This document shows positions 1 to 7,966 of a stretch of 11,070 nt of DNA, piece by piece. Under the pieces are notes generated by a model. It saw only the letters and a list, made by a program, of their open reading frames with translations, did not search any database and was not told where the DNA came from. Source of the stretch: Euperipatoides rowelli (Eukaryota > Onychophora > Udeonychophora > Euonychophora > Peripatopsidae). The position numbers were made by a program, and so were the translations under genes. Each line of letters starts with the position of its first letter. Positions within the stretch are counted from its first letter, which is position 1. The stretch is from assembly GCA_003024985.2 (NCBI GenBank), contig PXIH01S0055196.1. One strand, 5' to 3'.

Positions 1-221
1 TATTACACCACATTAATTTTATATGAATTTGTCCTTATTAATATTAACTTTCTCTCTACAAGTAAACAGAAAAATTAACTACATAATACTGTACATTAAA
101 ATAAAAATAAAATAATGGCCACATCTCCCCCTGCAGTGAATTAATTATATTAAAAAACAAATTTTCTCCATGTGTCCGTCATTACGAACTCTTTAAATGG
201 CATTTTCTCCCAATGGTTTGT
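1..221. other. AT-rich leader, no gene seen
   Basis: No coding frame, RNA gene or repeat is supported here. The stretch is A/T-rich, with short A runs, and leads directly into the tandem array. The octamer CCGTCATT at 176-183 recurs just beyond the other end of the array (934-941). Confidence 0.6.
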
Positions 222-932
222 CCAATTAAGTTGAAATTTGTGTTCCCATAGAGGTCTAGAATATGTGTACAATATATAAAAGGTCAAGGTCCTAGGTGGA
301 TGGGGTGCTAGGCAGGCCCAAAAAATCTAAACTTTTTAAAATGCTCCGATTAAGTTGAAATTGGAAATTTGTGTTACACTAGATGTCTAGAATATGTATA
401 TAAAAGTTCAAGCTCCTAGGTGGTCACATGGGGTGCTAGGGGGGGTCTATTTTTTTAAAATGCTCCAATTAAGTTTAAATTTGAATTTGTTGTTACACTA
501 GAGGTCTAAAATATGTATATAAAAGGTCAAGCTCATAGGTGGTCACATGGGGGTGCTAGGAAGGGGGGCGATCTATTTTTTTTAAAATGGGCCAATTAAG
601 TTTAAATTTGTAATTGGTGTTACACTACATGTCTAGAATATGTATATAAAAGGTCAAGGTCCTAGGTGGTCACATGGGGGTGCTAGGGGGGCCCCAACAA
701 TCTATTTTTTTTAAACGCTCCAATTAAGTTGAAATTGTAAATTGGTGTTACACTAGAGGTCTAGAATATGTGTATAAAACGTCAAGATCCTAAGTGGTCA
801 CATGGGGGTGCTAGGGGGAGTAGAGCCCAAAAGTCTAAATTTTTTAAAATGTCCGATTAAGTTCTAATTTAAAATTGGTGTTATTATACAGGTCTAGAAT
901 CACACGGAGGTGCTAGGAGGGTCCAATTGAAT
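222..932. repeat. Tandem array (minisatellite), ~119-133 bp units
   Basis: Units can be phased on the recurring start CC(A/G)ATTAAGTT, at about 222, 346, 465, 592, 720 and 853, giving lengths near 124, 119, 127, 128 and 133 bp. A shortened sixth unit of about 70 bp ends at 922, and a partial start follows at 923. Each full unit carries in order: an AATT-rich start, GTGTTACACTA, a TCTAGAATATG block, ATATAAAAGGTCAAG, a CCTAGGTGG block, CACATGGGGGTGCTAGG, a G-run, and a T-run ending TTTTAAAATG. The shortened unit has lost the middle, from just after TCTAGAAT to just before CACA. Units differ from each other by substitutions and small indels, mainly in the G and T runs, so the array is not freshly homogenised. 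No unit holds a conserved open frame. Such arrays in invertebrates are often internal parts of non-autonomous elements; nothing here proves that. Confidence 0.93.
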
Positions 933-941
933 TCCGTCATT

Positions 942-1436
942 CTAGACAATGATAATAGATTTACCCATTTTTTTGGGGGGATGCAGGGGTGGGGAGCAAA
1001 TAACATGGGAGTTTTTACCATAGTTCCAAACATGACACAAAATTCTGGGCCCAAAAAAAAATTAACGTCGATTTTGATGGGTTTAGACTAGTTTATATAA
1101 AGGTACATTTATTTCTCCTGTTACTGTAGTAATCAAAAAAATTTTTATTCATGTCTAAATATTTATAACATAATTTACCCGTATGCAAATATTAATAACA
1201 AATATAAACAAGTAGATTTTCATGCTCCTGCAAGCTCTCAGAGGTTATTGCGTCAAAAATGTCATTATTTTTTTCTTATTTTTAGTATGAATAAGTTAGT
1301 ACAGGTCGAAAATATATAAATAGACTATACAGTATAAGAAAGGGCTTTTCAAATCCATTATTTTTATCTTGGAAATGCAATATTATAACACACAAAACGT
1401 ATAACAAATTTTACAGTGGTAGACATTAGGCGGCCA
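942..1436. other. AT-rich spacer, no gene seen
   Basis: This lies between the array and the first TTAA-flanked element. The early part (about 966-1060) still has G-runs and a GGGCCC followed by an A-run, resembling the G/A-rich part of the array units, so it may be degenerate array-associated sequence. The rest is A/T-rich with no supportable gene. Confidence 0.5.
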
Positions 1437-1440
1437 TTAA

Positions 1441-1635
1441 AGTCGTTTATCAATGATATTTTTTTAATTGATTTATGTTTAGTTTTACCTAAAAATATTT
1501 GTTTCAGTAAACAATTTAGAAAATTTCAACTGAAACTTATAAATTTGCAAGTTACTACGTTGTTTACAAAAAATAAAACCCAGATGCTGACGTTAAATTG
1601 ACTTGAATAAACGGATAAAATCTCACTGGTTTTGG
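1441..1635 (+). repeat. Left terminal inverted repeat of copy A
   Basis: The outer 14 bases pair with the right end at 13 positions. Further in, ATTGATTTATG, AAAAAT, GTTT and an AATTT block align with small gaps. Near the inner end, AAAATCTCACTGG (about 1617) corresponds to the reverse complement of CCGAGCGAGATTTTT (2176-2190). The inner half is diverged, so the inner boundary is approximate. Confidence 0.7.
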
Positions 1636-2171
1636 AGCTGAAGGAAAATGCATATCTGGGATCCAAACGCTAGTCATGACTTCATTGCATTATTGTTCAG
1701 AAAAATAGTCAACAAAAAGTGTTATAAAGTTTTGAAGATTAAAAAAAAAAAAGAACAGAGAAAAAAGTTACTTTTTTAGCATCAATATAAAATCCATAAA
1801 ATTTTGAGATAATTCTTGAGATTGAAGTTGAAATCAATTTTAAGGAAAAAAACCAGTCTACCAAAATACCAGCAGGCTTTTGTACTTATTAATTTGACAC
1901 CACAATGAGAACAAATTTTTAACTATTATTTCCAAAGATTTTAATAATATTTATTAAACATTCTTAGAGATTATATTTTTTAATTGCAAATATAAACTGT
2001 TAAAGGTTTATTTTCAGCCAACATGCATTTGTTTCGAGTTGCTTTTTCTTTATAAAAACCACCAACTGCAAATAAAAAGAAAAAAACTTTAAATCACTGA
2101 TCTGAATTCTGATTGATCTGTGAAGGAAACCGCCCAATTCTGGTCCGACAACCAGTCAACCACTATTACTA

Positions 2172-2359
2172 GGAGCCGAGCGAGATTTTTCTGGCAAAAT
2201 ACGTTATAATCTGGTTTGATAATTTGATACTTATTGGCATAAAAGTCAAATTTTGATGTATTTAAGGACTGAATATAACAAATTGATTAATTAAACAAGC
2301 ATTTTTATACAAAAATACACATAAATCAATAAAGTTGAAATAGGTATTGATAAACCACT
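2172..2359 (-). repeat. Right terminal inverted repeat of copy A
   Basis: Inverted partner of the left repeat. The outer end, ATTGATAAACCACT, is followed by TTAA at 2360-2363. The same right-end sequence recurs in copy B: GAATATAACAAATTGATTAA and ATAAATCAAT are shared, which supports a defined element end. Confidence 0.7.
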
Positions 2360-2363
2360 TTAA

Positions 2364-3550
2364 GTACACTTCTTACGATGAATGTTTGGCTGTAATCGTG
2401 CTTATGCTTATGCGATAAATATTACTGTGGCAGCAGATTATTCGTAAAACAATTTCTTTAAATATGTATAGACTACAAATACAAATATGACAGACAACAA
2501 CAGAAAGGCTGTCCCTGGTATGGAGAAGAAGTAAATCTTAATGATGGACTGATAGTGCACCTTGCCTACATTAGTAGATGAGAGGGAGTAGTATTGTAAA
2601 TAAAAGTGGACTGACATTGACTAATGAGGATAAAAAAAGAACAAGGTCCATAAGACATAAAAAAATGGATTGTGAGCGTAGAAGAATATGTAAATATTAT
2701 ACCTGTTGGCTATGATTTTCTGGCAAGGGTTCACAAACAAAGTATAATCCTAAGGGAGATGTGCAGGGTGACCCATTCCATTGCTGAAATGGGAAGGAGA
2801 CATAGGAATGAATTCAGCATCGACTCTAATAAAGATAGAGGCAATTGGAGTCAGAAATCCAAATACTATCATGAGAAGTCTCAATATCAGTATTGCACCA
2901 AAGGAAAATTCACTATAATGAAACTAATGAGAATGAAGAGGTTGTGACCCCGGTGTAGGGCTCTTAGCATAGTGTACTACTGAAGCATTAATGTCATTGT
3001 AAAGTTTTCTTATGAAAGTTTTTTTTTTTGCTTGTTTAAATTGTTTTTGTTTAGTATGTATCAAGGTTATCCTGAACTTGCCATGAATTAACAATTTGGA
3101 TATTGCTCTCCGAACAATAAATTTGAATGCTATGGCTCTTGTTTTTGTCAGGGATGATTGGAATGAGTTATTCAGGCAGTAAAGTAAGCTATAATAATGA
3201 AATCATAAGTCCAGGTTGAAGGCAGATAAAATAAGTAATTTAATAACATATTATCCTCAAGAAGAAAGTTATCTTTGTGTGATTAAGTAAGTTTCGGCTC
3301 ATTTCATCTTCCTGCATCAGGCATTGAATCAGTCTCTTATTATTTTTTTTTCTTCTGACAAATCGTTTGATAAATATTACAATGATTGTTGTGATATTGT
3401 ATTTAGTTTATTATCAATTGTTTACATTTTCTCACACATTCCATATGTTTTAGTTTTCATATGTGGCGTGTTTACTTTAATTAGTAAATGTGTCACAGAT
3501 GCTTCACTTTGGAGTGTGCGAACTATTGTTAATTACATAATTATACATTT
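2364..3550. other. Interspersed-element spacer, no gene assigned
   Basis: No recognisable gene. Between about 2480 and 2960 the base composition is less A/T-rich than its surroundings and contains the open segment described separately. From about 2990 the sequence returns to T-rich DNA. A pyrimidine-rich stretch ending TCCTGCATCAG (to 3320) is acceptor-like, but the frame after it (to 3557) is T-rich and gives only hydrophobic low-complexity translation. Confidence 0.5.
2654..2947 (+). other. Unassigned open segment, probably not a gene
   Basis: A frame of about 98 codons is open from just after a TAA at 2651 to a TGA at 2945. It has no ATG near its beginning; the first usable alternative codon is GTG at 2672. 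The translation is hydrophilic and basic at its C-terminal half (residues such as GRRHRNEF, DRGNWSQKSKYY and MKLMRMKRL), without a motif I recognise. There is no convincing splice acceptor before it, and no donor or polyadenylation signal after it. It sits in a locally less A/T-rich island directly downstream of transposon copy A. It could be a remnant exon, a decayed transposon coding fragment, or chance; chance is the most economical reading. Confidence 0.15.
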
Positions 3551-3930
3551 TGTATAAATAGGTTGGTATGCAGGGCTTCTCCTGTATTCCTATTTCATCT
3601 TTACCTTGGAGGGTGGTTGCCATCGCCATTAGATGACAGCCAGCTTCCCAACGTTGGTCTATCCATGGATTTTATTATTTACTGTAATACCACTTTTACT
3701 TTCTAGTATGCTGGTTAGTGGTTGGCTAGCCAGTATACTTACCGGTGTAAATAGACTTATTTTTACCAGTACAATAAATAAGATGATTTATTTACAATGC
3801 AACCAGCAGCCTTGTTTCCAGTTCTTTCACGTTATCCACTCACTGTATCTTCCCCCCATCACTAAATCTGTAGAGTCTCTAACCCCTCCCTAGGGTAGGA
3901 AATGTTATAATATCTACATGGTGGAACCCA
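3551..3930 (+). mobile_element. Possible LTR-like remnant with primer-binding-like site
   Basis: Three LTR-like signals occur in the expected order. There is a TATA-box-like TATAAATA at 3553-3560 and an AATAAA at 3773-3778. Then comes a junction TCTACA|TGGTGGAACCC at 3913-3929, where an LTR ending in CA would be followed by a TGG-starting primer-binding site. No second LTR copy is visible in the window and no gag/pol frame follows, so this would at best be a solo or truncated LTR. An imperfect hairpin (AGTATGCTGG with CCAGTATACT, 3705-3739) lies inside. The minus strand also has a donor-like CCG|GTAAGTATA at about 3735-3744. Each signal alone is weak. Confidence 0.2.
3705..3739. repeat. Imperfect inverted repeat (hairpin)
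   Basis: AGTATGCTGG (3705-3714) and CCAGTATACT (3730-3739) pair at 9 of 10 positions around a 15-base loop. No terminator-like T-run is attached. Function unknown. Confidence 0.5.
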
Positions 3931-3976
3931 CCAAAGTTTCCCCACACTTATAGTACTGTATGTGAAGGTTAATTCA

Positions 3977-3988
3977 TTGTTCGAACAA
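3977..3988. repeat. Perfect 12-bp palindrome
   Basis: TTGTTCGAACAA is its own reverse complement. It is followed by a small duplication, AGTAGCGAGTAGCG (about 3997-4010). It could be a dimeric protein-binding site or chance. Confidence 0.4.
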
Positions 3989-4519
3989 GGCGTGGGAGTA
4001 GCGAGTAGCGTATTGTTTGTGGCAGGTTAAAAAGGGACAGTCAATTCCCTACTGTCATATAAATTTTTTTTGGACATTCTTTGGGGAGGGGGAGGTCCTG
4101 AATATCTAACACACTATTTAAATTTCGGTTGAGCAAGTATTTAAAGTCAAGTCGTTAACATCAAAGTTGTTGATATATTTTTTTTTTGCAAGATCAGGGA
4201 TAATAAAAAATTTTAAGAGTTTTTTTATATAGAAATTATATATTATTTTTTTTGTTTATTTGTAAATATTTTTTTTTTTAAATTTAACAAATAATTTTTT
4301 TTCCCTTTGTGTCTTTTAGCCTCCAGGAGAGTCCATTAAGTCANTTTTTTTCTTTTATCTGTTGGCCAACCAATTTCATCTTAGAAATTGAGTTTCTCAT
4401 TACTTTGACCACGGCTGATTTCTCTTCAAAGAAATTTAGGATAAGATAATATTATTCAAAATTTTTTAGTTTCTGGCACCGGGAGATGCTCAATCATGAC
4501 GGAAGAAGATGCTTCTTGA
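3989..4519. other. T-rich spacer with one acceptor-like site
   Basis: Long T-runs dominate 4060-4310. A strong-looking polypyrimidine tract ends in GTGTCTTTTAG at 4319. One downstream frame stays open from 4320 for about 40 codons to a TAA near 4446, passing through the single N at 4345. No donor, partner exon or polyadenylation signal ties this to a gene, and T-rich DNA makes acceptor-like sites common. Confidence 0.3.
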
Positions 4520-4573
4520 GTTATCCCTCCTCGGTCATCACAACTAGTTATCCCTCCTCAGTCATCATAATTT
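4520..4573 (+). repeat. 27-bp direct tandem duplication (two copies)
   Basis: GTTATCCCTCCTC(G/A)GTCATCA begins at 4520 and again at 4547. The copies differ at a G/A change and near their ends. The unit is C/T-rich against A/T-rich surroundings, suggesting a recent slippage event. Confidence 0.85.
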
Positions 4574-4599
4574 AAGATAAATTTATCTCATCTTAAATT
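4569..4599. repeat. Inverted repeat with nested palindrome
   Basis: AATTTAAGAT (4569-4578) and ATCTTAAATT (4590-4599) are exact inverted copies. Inside them GATAAATTTATC (4577-4588) is itself a perfect 12-bp palindrome, so two alternative hairpins are possible. Confidence 0.7.
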
Positions 4600-5205
4600 T
4601 CATTTTTTATGTATATATTTGAACATTTCTAAGTTTGTAATGTATTTAACCTTCTTTGCAGTCTAATATTTTGTGCCTGAAAGATTTTGTCTCTGAAGTT
4701 TCAGAGATTGTTGTATGGTATTTTTTAAAGAGATAAGTTTTGGCTTTAATCTCGCATCAAATGTTTTACTTCTGCAAAGTTTGCTCCTGATAATTGTAAG
4801 AATTCTCACTCCCCTCACTCATTGTGTTATCTTTTAATTTTACCATATGATAAAAACAGTTTATTTGACAACATGCTGAAACCTAGATATTTAGAAGTCA
4901 GCTGATCATGTCATTATGGACGGTTTGCAATATGCCGTCATGTTTATATCAACAACATCATACTTATAATAACGAGAAATTATTTTCAACTTTGAGTTAA
5001 ATGGGTTTTTTTAGCGTAGTCCTAAGGAAAGGCTCAAACACTGTCCGTCAATTTGTGACAGCGGATTAAAATGAAATCTTGCGTGTTATGAAATTTTGTT
5101 TTTAATTTTTTTATGAATTTTAATCAAATGATGAATGGTTTGTTTTTCTTTATCTAACGTACTAACTCTGATAACTTGAGTGATTGTGATTGACTGCTCC
5201 TCTTT
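4600..5205. other. AT-rich spacer, no gene seen
   Basis: No coding frame, RNA gene or repeat family could be supported. The stretch ends at the TTAA (5206-5209) that borders transposon copy B. Confidence 0.5.
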
Positions 5206-5209
5206 TTAA

Positions 5210-5412
5210 GTGGTTTATGAATGATTTATTTATTTATTTATATTAATTGATTGATGTTTATTTTTACCTAAAAATATTAGTTTAATTAATCAAATTGGAA
5301 TATTTTATCTTAAACATATAAATATTCGAAAGTTTGTATAATGTTAACAAAAAATAAAAACTTGTCTATGACGTCAAACTGACGTATAGGCAAAGGATAA
5401 AATCTCACTGGT
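5210..5412 (+). repeat. Left terminal inverted repeat of copy B
   Basis: Begins GTGGTTTATGAATG and contains TTGATTGATGTTTATTTTTA and GTTTAATTAATCAA. The latter is identical to the reverse complement of the right end of copy A. The inner end is around AAATCTCACTGG. It is diverged from its own right partner but clearly alignable. Confidence 0.65.
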
Positions 5413-5469
5413 TTTGGGTTGGAAGAAAATTCATATCTGGGATCCAGATGCTAGTCATGACTTCATTAC

Positions 5470-6262
5470 ATTATTATTATTATTGCGTTTATTTACTAGA
5501 ACAAAAATAACATATAGATTATACACATAAAAAAATTACATAAGAAATTAATTGATCATTGTTCAGAGATACCCGACCCTAGCCCCTAAGTATGTGGGTC
5601 TGATTTACACTTTCCAAACCATAATTGATTAGCAACTAACGAAACAAATAAAGTTAATGTACATCGCAATCCAGCATCCTTGAATGTAATATGAGTAAAT
5701 TTTAATCCAGATGGGGACAACACATCCAATAAAGACAGAATCAATAAGCAAACAATTCAGATGAAATGCAAAGGAAGCACAATAAATCCAGTAACGATGT
5801 ATATAAACCTCCATGCCACCATTCATGAATGCCTTAGAAGGTTGAAAGAAGCTATTCAAATCACTTTCATAAACGTTATTGTAAGTTACAGAATTAGTTA
5901 CGACACGCAGCAATTGACTACTGCATTAATGCAAATAAATGAAAATCAACATAGCGATTCAAGTCAAGAATCGAATAAAAAGAATAAATAAATATTCTTC
6001 ATTTGAGAATATAAAATCTAATTAAAAACCAAAGATACCATCAAAAGTAATGAGTGCCATAGGTCCTAAGAATTGCCTAAATCACAACAGCATAAATGTT
6101 TGTTGAAACTTGGTCAATCCACTGCAATTCTCAATGGTCAGTACACATCAATAATAAATAAAAAAAAAAAAATAAGTATCAAACTTAAACATAGATTGTA
6201 TTTACAAAATAAAATCTATTTACATAAAGATAAAACGGCCATTGCAGGCGCTACATCTGGGT
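5470..6262 (-). mobile_element. Insertion in copy B: likely LINE 3' end, minus strand
   Basis: About 790 bp present in copy B and absent from copy A. The left junction is (ATT)5 at 5470-5484, followed by GCGTTTATTTACTAGAAC. On the minus strand this reads as an end ...TAAATAAACGC followed by (AAT)n, the short-repeat tail seen in several non-LTR retrotransposon clades such as I and Jockey. Truncation at the other end, near 6262, would be normal for target-primed reverse transcription. No reverse transcriptase motif is visible; the frames within it carry nothing recognisable. An A-run at 6160-6172 and a minus-strand stop-rich segment leave open whether it is one 3' untranslated region or two nested pieces. 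A clean target-site duplication is not visible; TACAT occurs near both junctions, which is too short to count. Confidence 0.5.
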
Positions 6263-6740
6263 CTTGTTTAGAAAAATAATCAACAAAAGTGTTATGACTT
6301 TAAGTTTTGAAAAAAAAAAAAAAGAACAGAGTAAAAAGTTACTTTCTTCACATCAATATAAAATCCATACAATTTTGAGATTATTCTTGGGATTGAAGTT
6401 GAAATCAATTTTAAGGGAAAAAAAATCTTGTGTATACAAAAATTCCTGAAGGTTGTTGTACGTCTTTACGCAATAATGAGAACAAATTGTTAACTATTAT
6501 TTCCAAAGCTTTTAATAATATTTATTTATTTCTTAAACATTCTTAGAGATTATACTGTATGTTATAATGTAAATAAAAACTGTTGAAGGTTTATTTTTAG
6601 CCTACTTGCGTTTGTTCTGAGTTGCCTTTATAAAAAGGCAACACCGACTGAAAAAAACAAAAAGCAGGCTAATCTGAATCACTGATCTACATTGTGATTG
6701 GTCTATGAAGGAAATGGCTTGCTGGTCTGACCCACTTAGT

Positions 6741-6936
6741 GGAATCGACGTGAGATTTTTCTGGCAAATTTGTAGACATGGCGTCATATGCCAGTTAGAT
6801 ATTTTGATACACATTGGTATAAAAGTCGTATTTTCNTGCATTTATTGACCGAATATAACAAATTGATTAAGCAAGCATTTTTTTTGCATAAATATGCATA
6901 AATCAATGAAGTTTAAATAAGCATTCAAATACCACT
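6741..6936 (-). repeat. Right terminal inverted repeat of copy B
   Basis: Shares GAGATTTTTCTGGCAAA, GAATATAACAAATTGATTAA and GCAAGCATTTTT with the right repeat of copy A, and ends ATACCACT before TTAA. Confidence 0.65.
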
Positions 6937-6940
6937 TTAA

Positions 6941-7407
6941 TGTGAGGCTAAATGATTTGATATGTCAATGGGGAATTAACACCGTTGCCCTGCTTTTTAC
7001 ATAGTAGTCAAAACGATCAAGTAACAACAACGAATGATAATTTATATATTTTTTAATAACCAAGTTGATTTATGTTTATGCAAATTAATTTATTTTATAT
7101 TATTGACTTGTTCATTGGTTAGATTGCCAGGTTCAAAATTTTTAATAATTTTGATTCATAATTAAAGTGTGCATGGTCCCTAAGATATTGAAAGGTCTCG
7201 GTTACTCCATATCCATTTTTTAAAAAAAAGAGTGTCGGGAGGAGCTGCAATTTCATTTGATAGCGATAACAGGTAACAATACAATGCATATGTTGGGGAA
7301 TATTTATTTACTTCGTTTTAGTTATCAGTGTATAGGTATGAGTTTATACATGAATGACATTTCTAGGAAATTCAACATCCCTGTGTGATCCATTGTCCTT
7401 TTGTTTT
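6941..7407. other. Spacer upstream of exon candidates
   Basis: No gene supported. An acceptor-like TTACTTCGTTTTAG (to about 7321) followed shortly by TATAG|GTATGAG could delimit a micro-exon of about 14 bases, but there is nothing to back it. No promoter can be assigned. Confidence 0.4.
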
Positions 7408-7409
7408 AG

Positions 7410-7471
7410 AGACATCTAAACTAGGTTGGGTTACCCTGACAATTAAAGAAAAATATATTTGCATGTTAAAG
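7410..7471 (+). CDS. Candidate small internal exon, product unknown
   Basis: A pyrimidine-rich tract ends in TCCTTTTGTTTTAG (AG at 7408-7409), and the 62-base segment ends AAAG|GTAGGA, a fair donor. Only one of the three frames is open through the whole segment. It enters with two bases completing a codon and leaves in phase 0, giving 20 residues that include LGWVTLTIKEKYICMLK. No domain is recognised. Its phase is compatible with direct splicing to the terminal exon candidate at 9286. It is not compatible with entry to 7967 in that exon's open frame, so at least one of the two is wrong, or they are alternatives, or another exon lies between. It may be a chance pairing of splice-like signals in T-rich DNA. 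Confidence 0.28.
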
Positions 7472-7966
7472 GTAGGACAACAATGGAGAATCTGGACACT
7501 CCAATAAATGCAGAGGTTAGCTGAGCTGCTGACCATCTAACTCTTTGTGTGCAGCTTGTGGGCTGACATGGTGTGCGGATTATTGACACAATGGGGACAA
7601 GAAAATGTATCAATACATAGAGAGTGAAGAAAAGGTTTTGGAATCATATTATGTTGTTTTCTTTTTGGTGAGTTAGAGATTGAAGATCCTCGACTGATGA
7701 GAGGTTAATATGATAACATGAAATGTGTTAAGAATATCCTGAGTGGATCATGTTTCATGGCAACTTAGGAGATGCCCTGTGTATAAGCAAGTTCATGTCA
7801 TAAGCTGGAAGAGTCAATAGAAAGGGAGTGTTAATATTGAAGAAGAAAATTAAAATAAAGATTTTACTGGCCGTCAAAAGTAAAGAGACATAGGCATTTT
7901 TTTTTTTCTTGTGAGTGATAAGTTGAATGAATTTCATTTTCTCCTGTTGTGTGTAATTCTATGAAG
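7472..7966. other. Possible intron or spacer, no gene seen
   Basis: A short ATG frame at about 7483 ends after 13 codons. The acceptor-like CTTTGTGTGCAG (to about 7553) is followed by one open frame of about 23 codons, LWADMVCGLL at its start, without a clear donor. A long T-run at 7897-7909 gives another acceptor-like site with stops soon after. None is strong enough to list as an exon. Confidence 0.35.

Larger units (their letters stand above)
1441..2359. mobile_element. Non-autonomous TIR transposon, copy A (TTAA-flanked)
   Basis: This is a 919-bp non-coding element. Its left end (1441) reads AGTCGTTTATCAAT; the reverse complement of its right end (from 2359) reads AGTGGTTTATCAAT, 13 of 14 identical. 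Both then continue with alignable sequence, including ATTGATTTATG, AAAAAT, GTTT and an AATT block. TTAA stands immediately outside each end (1437-1440 and 2360-2363), as expected of a target-site duplication. The interior matches copy B (5210-6936) along its whole length apart from the insertion in B, including AGAACAGAG, CATCAATATAAAATCCATA, ATTGAAGTTGAAATCAATTT and GAGATTTTTCTGGCAAA. No transposase frame is present. TTAA duplications are characteristic of the piggyBac and Kolobok superfamilies. The TTAAAG(T) start resembles the TTAAAGG ends of Kolobok-type T2 MITEs more than the CC-starting ends of piggyBac; that assignment is inference. Confidence 0.8.
5210..6936. mobile_element. Non-autonomous TIR transposon, copy B, interrupted
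   Basis: Second copy of the family at 1441-2359, in the same orientation. The left end (5210) reads GTGGTTTATGAATG, one base shorter than the A-starting consensus. The reverse complement of the right end (from 6936) reads AGTGGTATTTGAATG. TTAA flanks both ends (5206-5209 and 6937-6940). Homology to copy A runs from the left end through ATCTCACTGGTTTTGG, CATATCTGGGATCCA and GCTAGTCATGACTTCATT. It stops at the (ATT) tract near 5470 and resumes near 6263 with TTTAGAAAAATAATCAACAAA. It then continues to the right end through AGAACAGAG, CATCAATATAAAATCCATA and TTATTTCCAAAG. Removing the insert leaves about 930-940 bp, close to the 919 bp of copy A. There is no transposase frame. A single N lies at 6836. 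Confidence 0.78.

Noticed and set aside
1416-1601. A frame across the left end of copy A
   Set aside because: It starts outside the transposon and crosses its TTAA boundary. The corresponding sequence in copy B does not keep the frame.
3324-3893. Two hydrophobic plus-strand frames (77 and 86 codons) that look membrane-like
   Set aside because: The first lacks an ATG. Both are T-rich sequence translated into Phe/Leu/Ile; no family signature or gene structure is present.
4300-4446. A strong acceptor-like tract followed by a ~40-codon open frame
   Set aside because: No donor or partner exon, and two frames are equally open. The T-rich context produces such tracts often.
5557-5566. ATTGTTCAGA inside the insert, identical to 1692-1701 in copy A where the insert would sit
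   Set aside because: It continues into unrelated sequence on the right, while true homology resumes only near 6263. A 10-base chance match is plausible in A/T-rich DNA.
5629-5991. Overlapping frames on both strands inside the insert of copy B
   Set aside because: They lie in a probable LINE 3' untranslated region, have no recognisable motif, and have A/T-driven composition.
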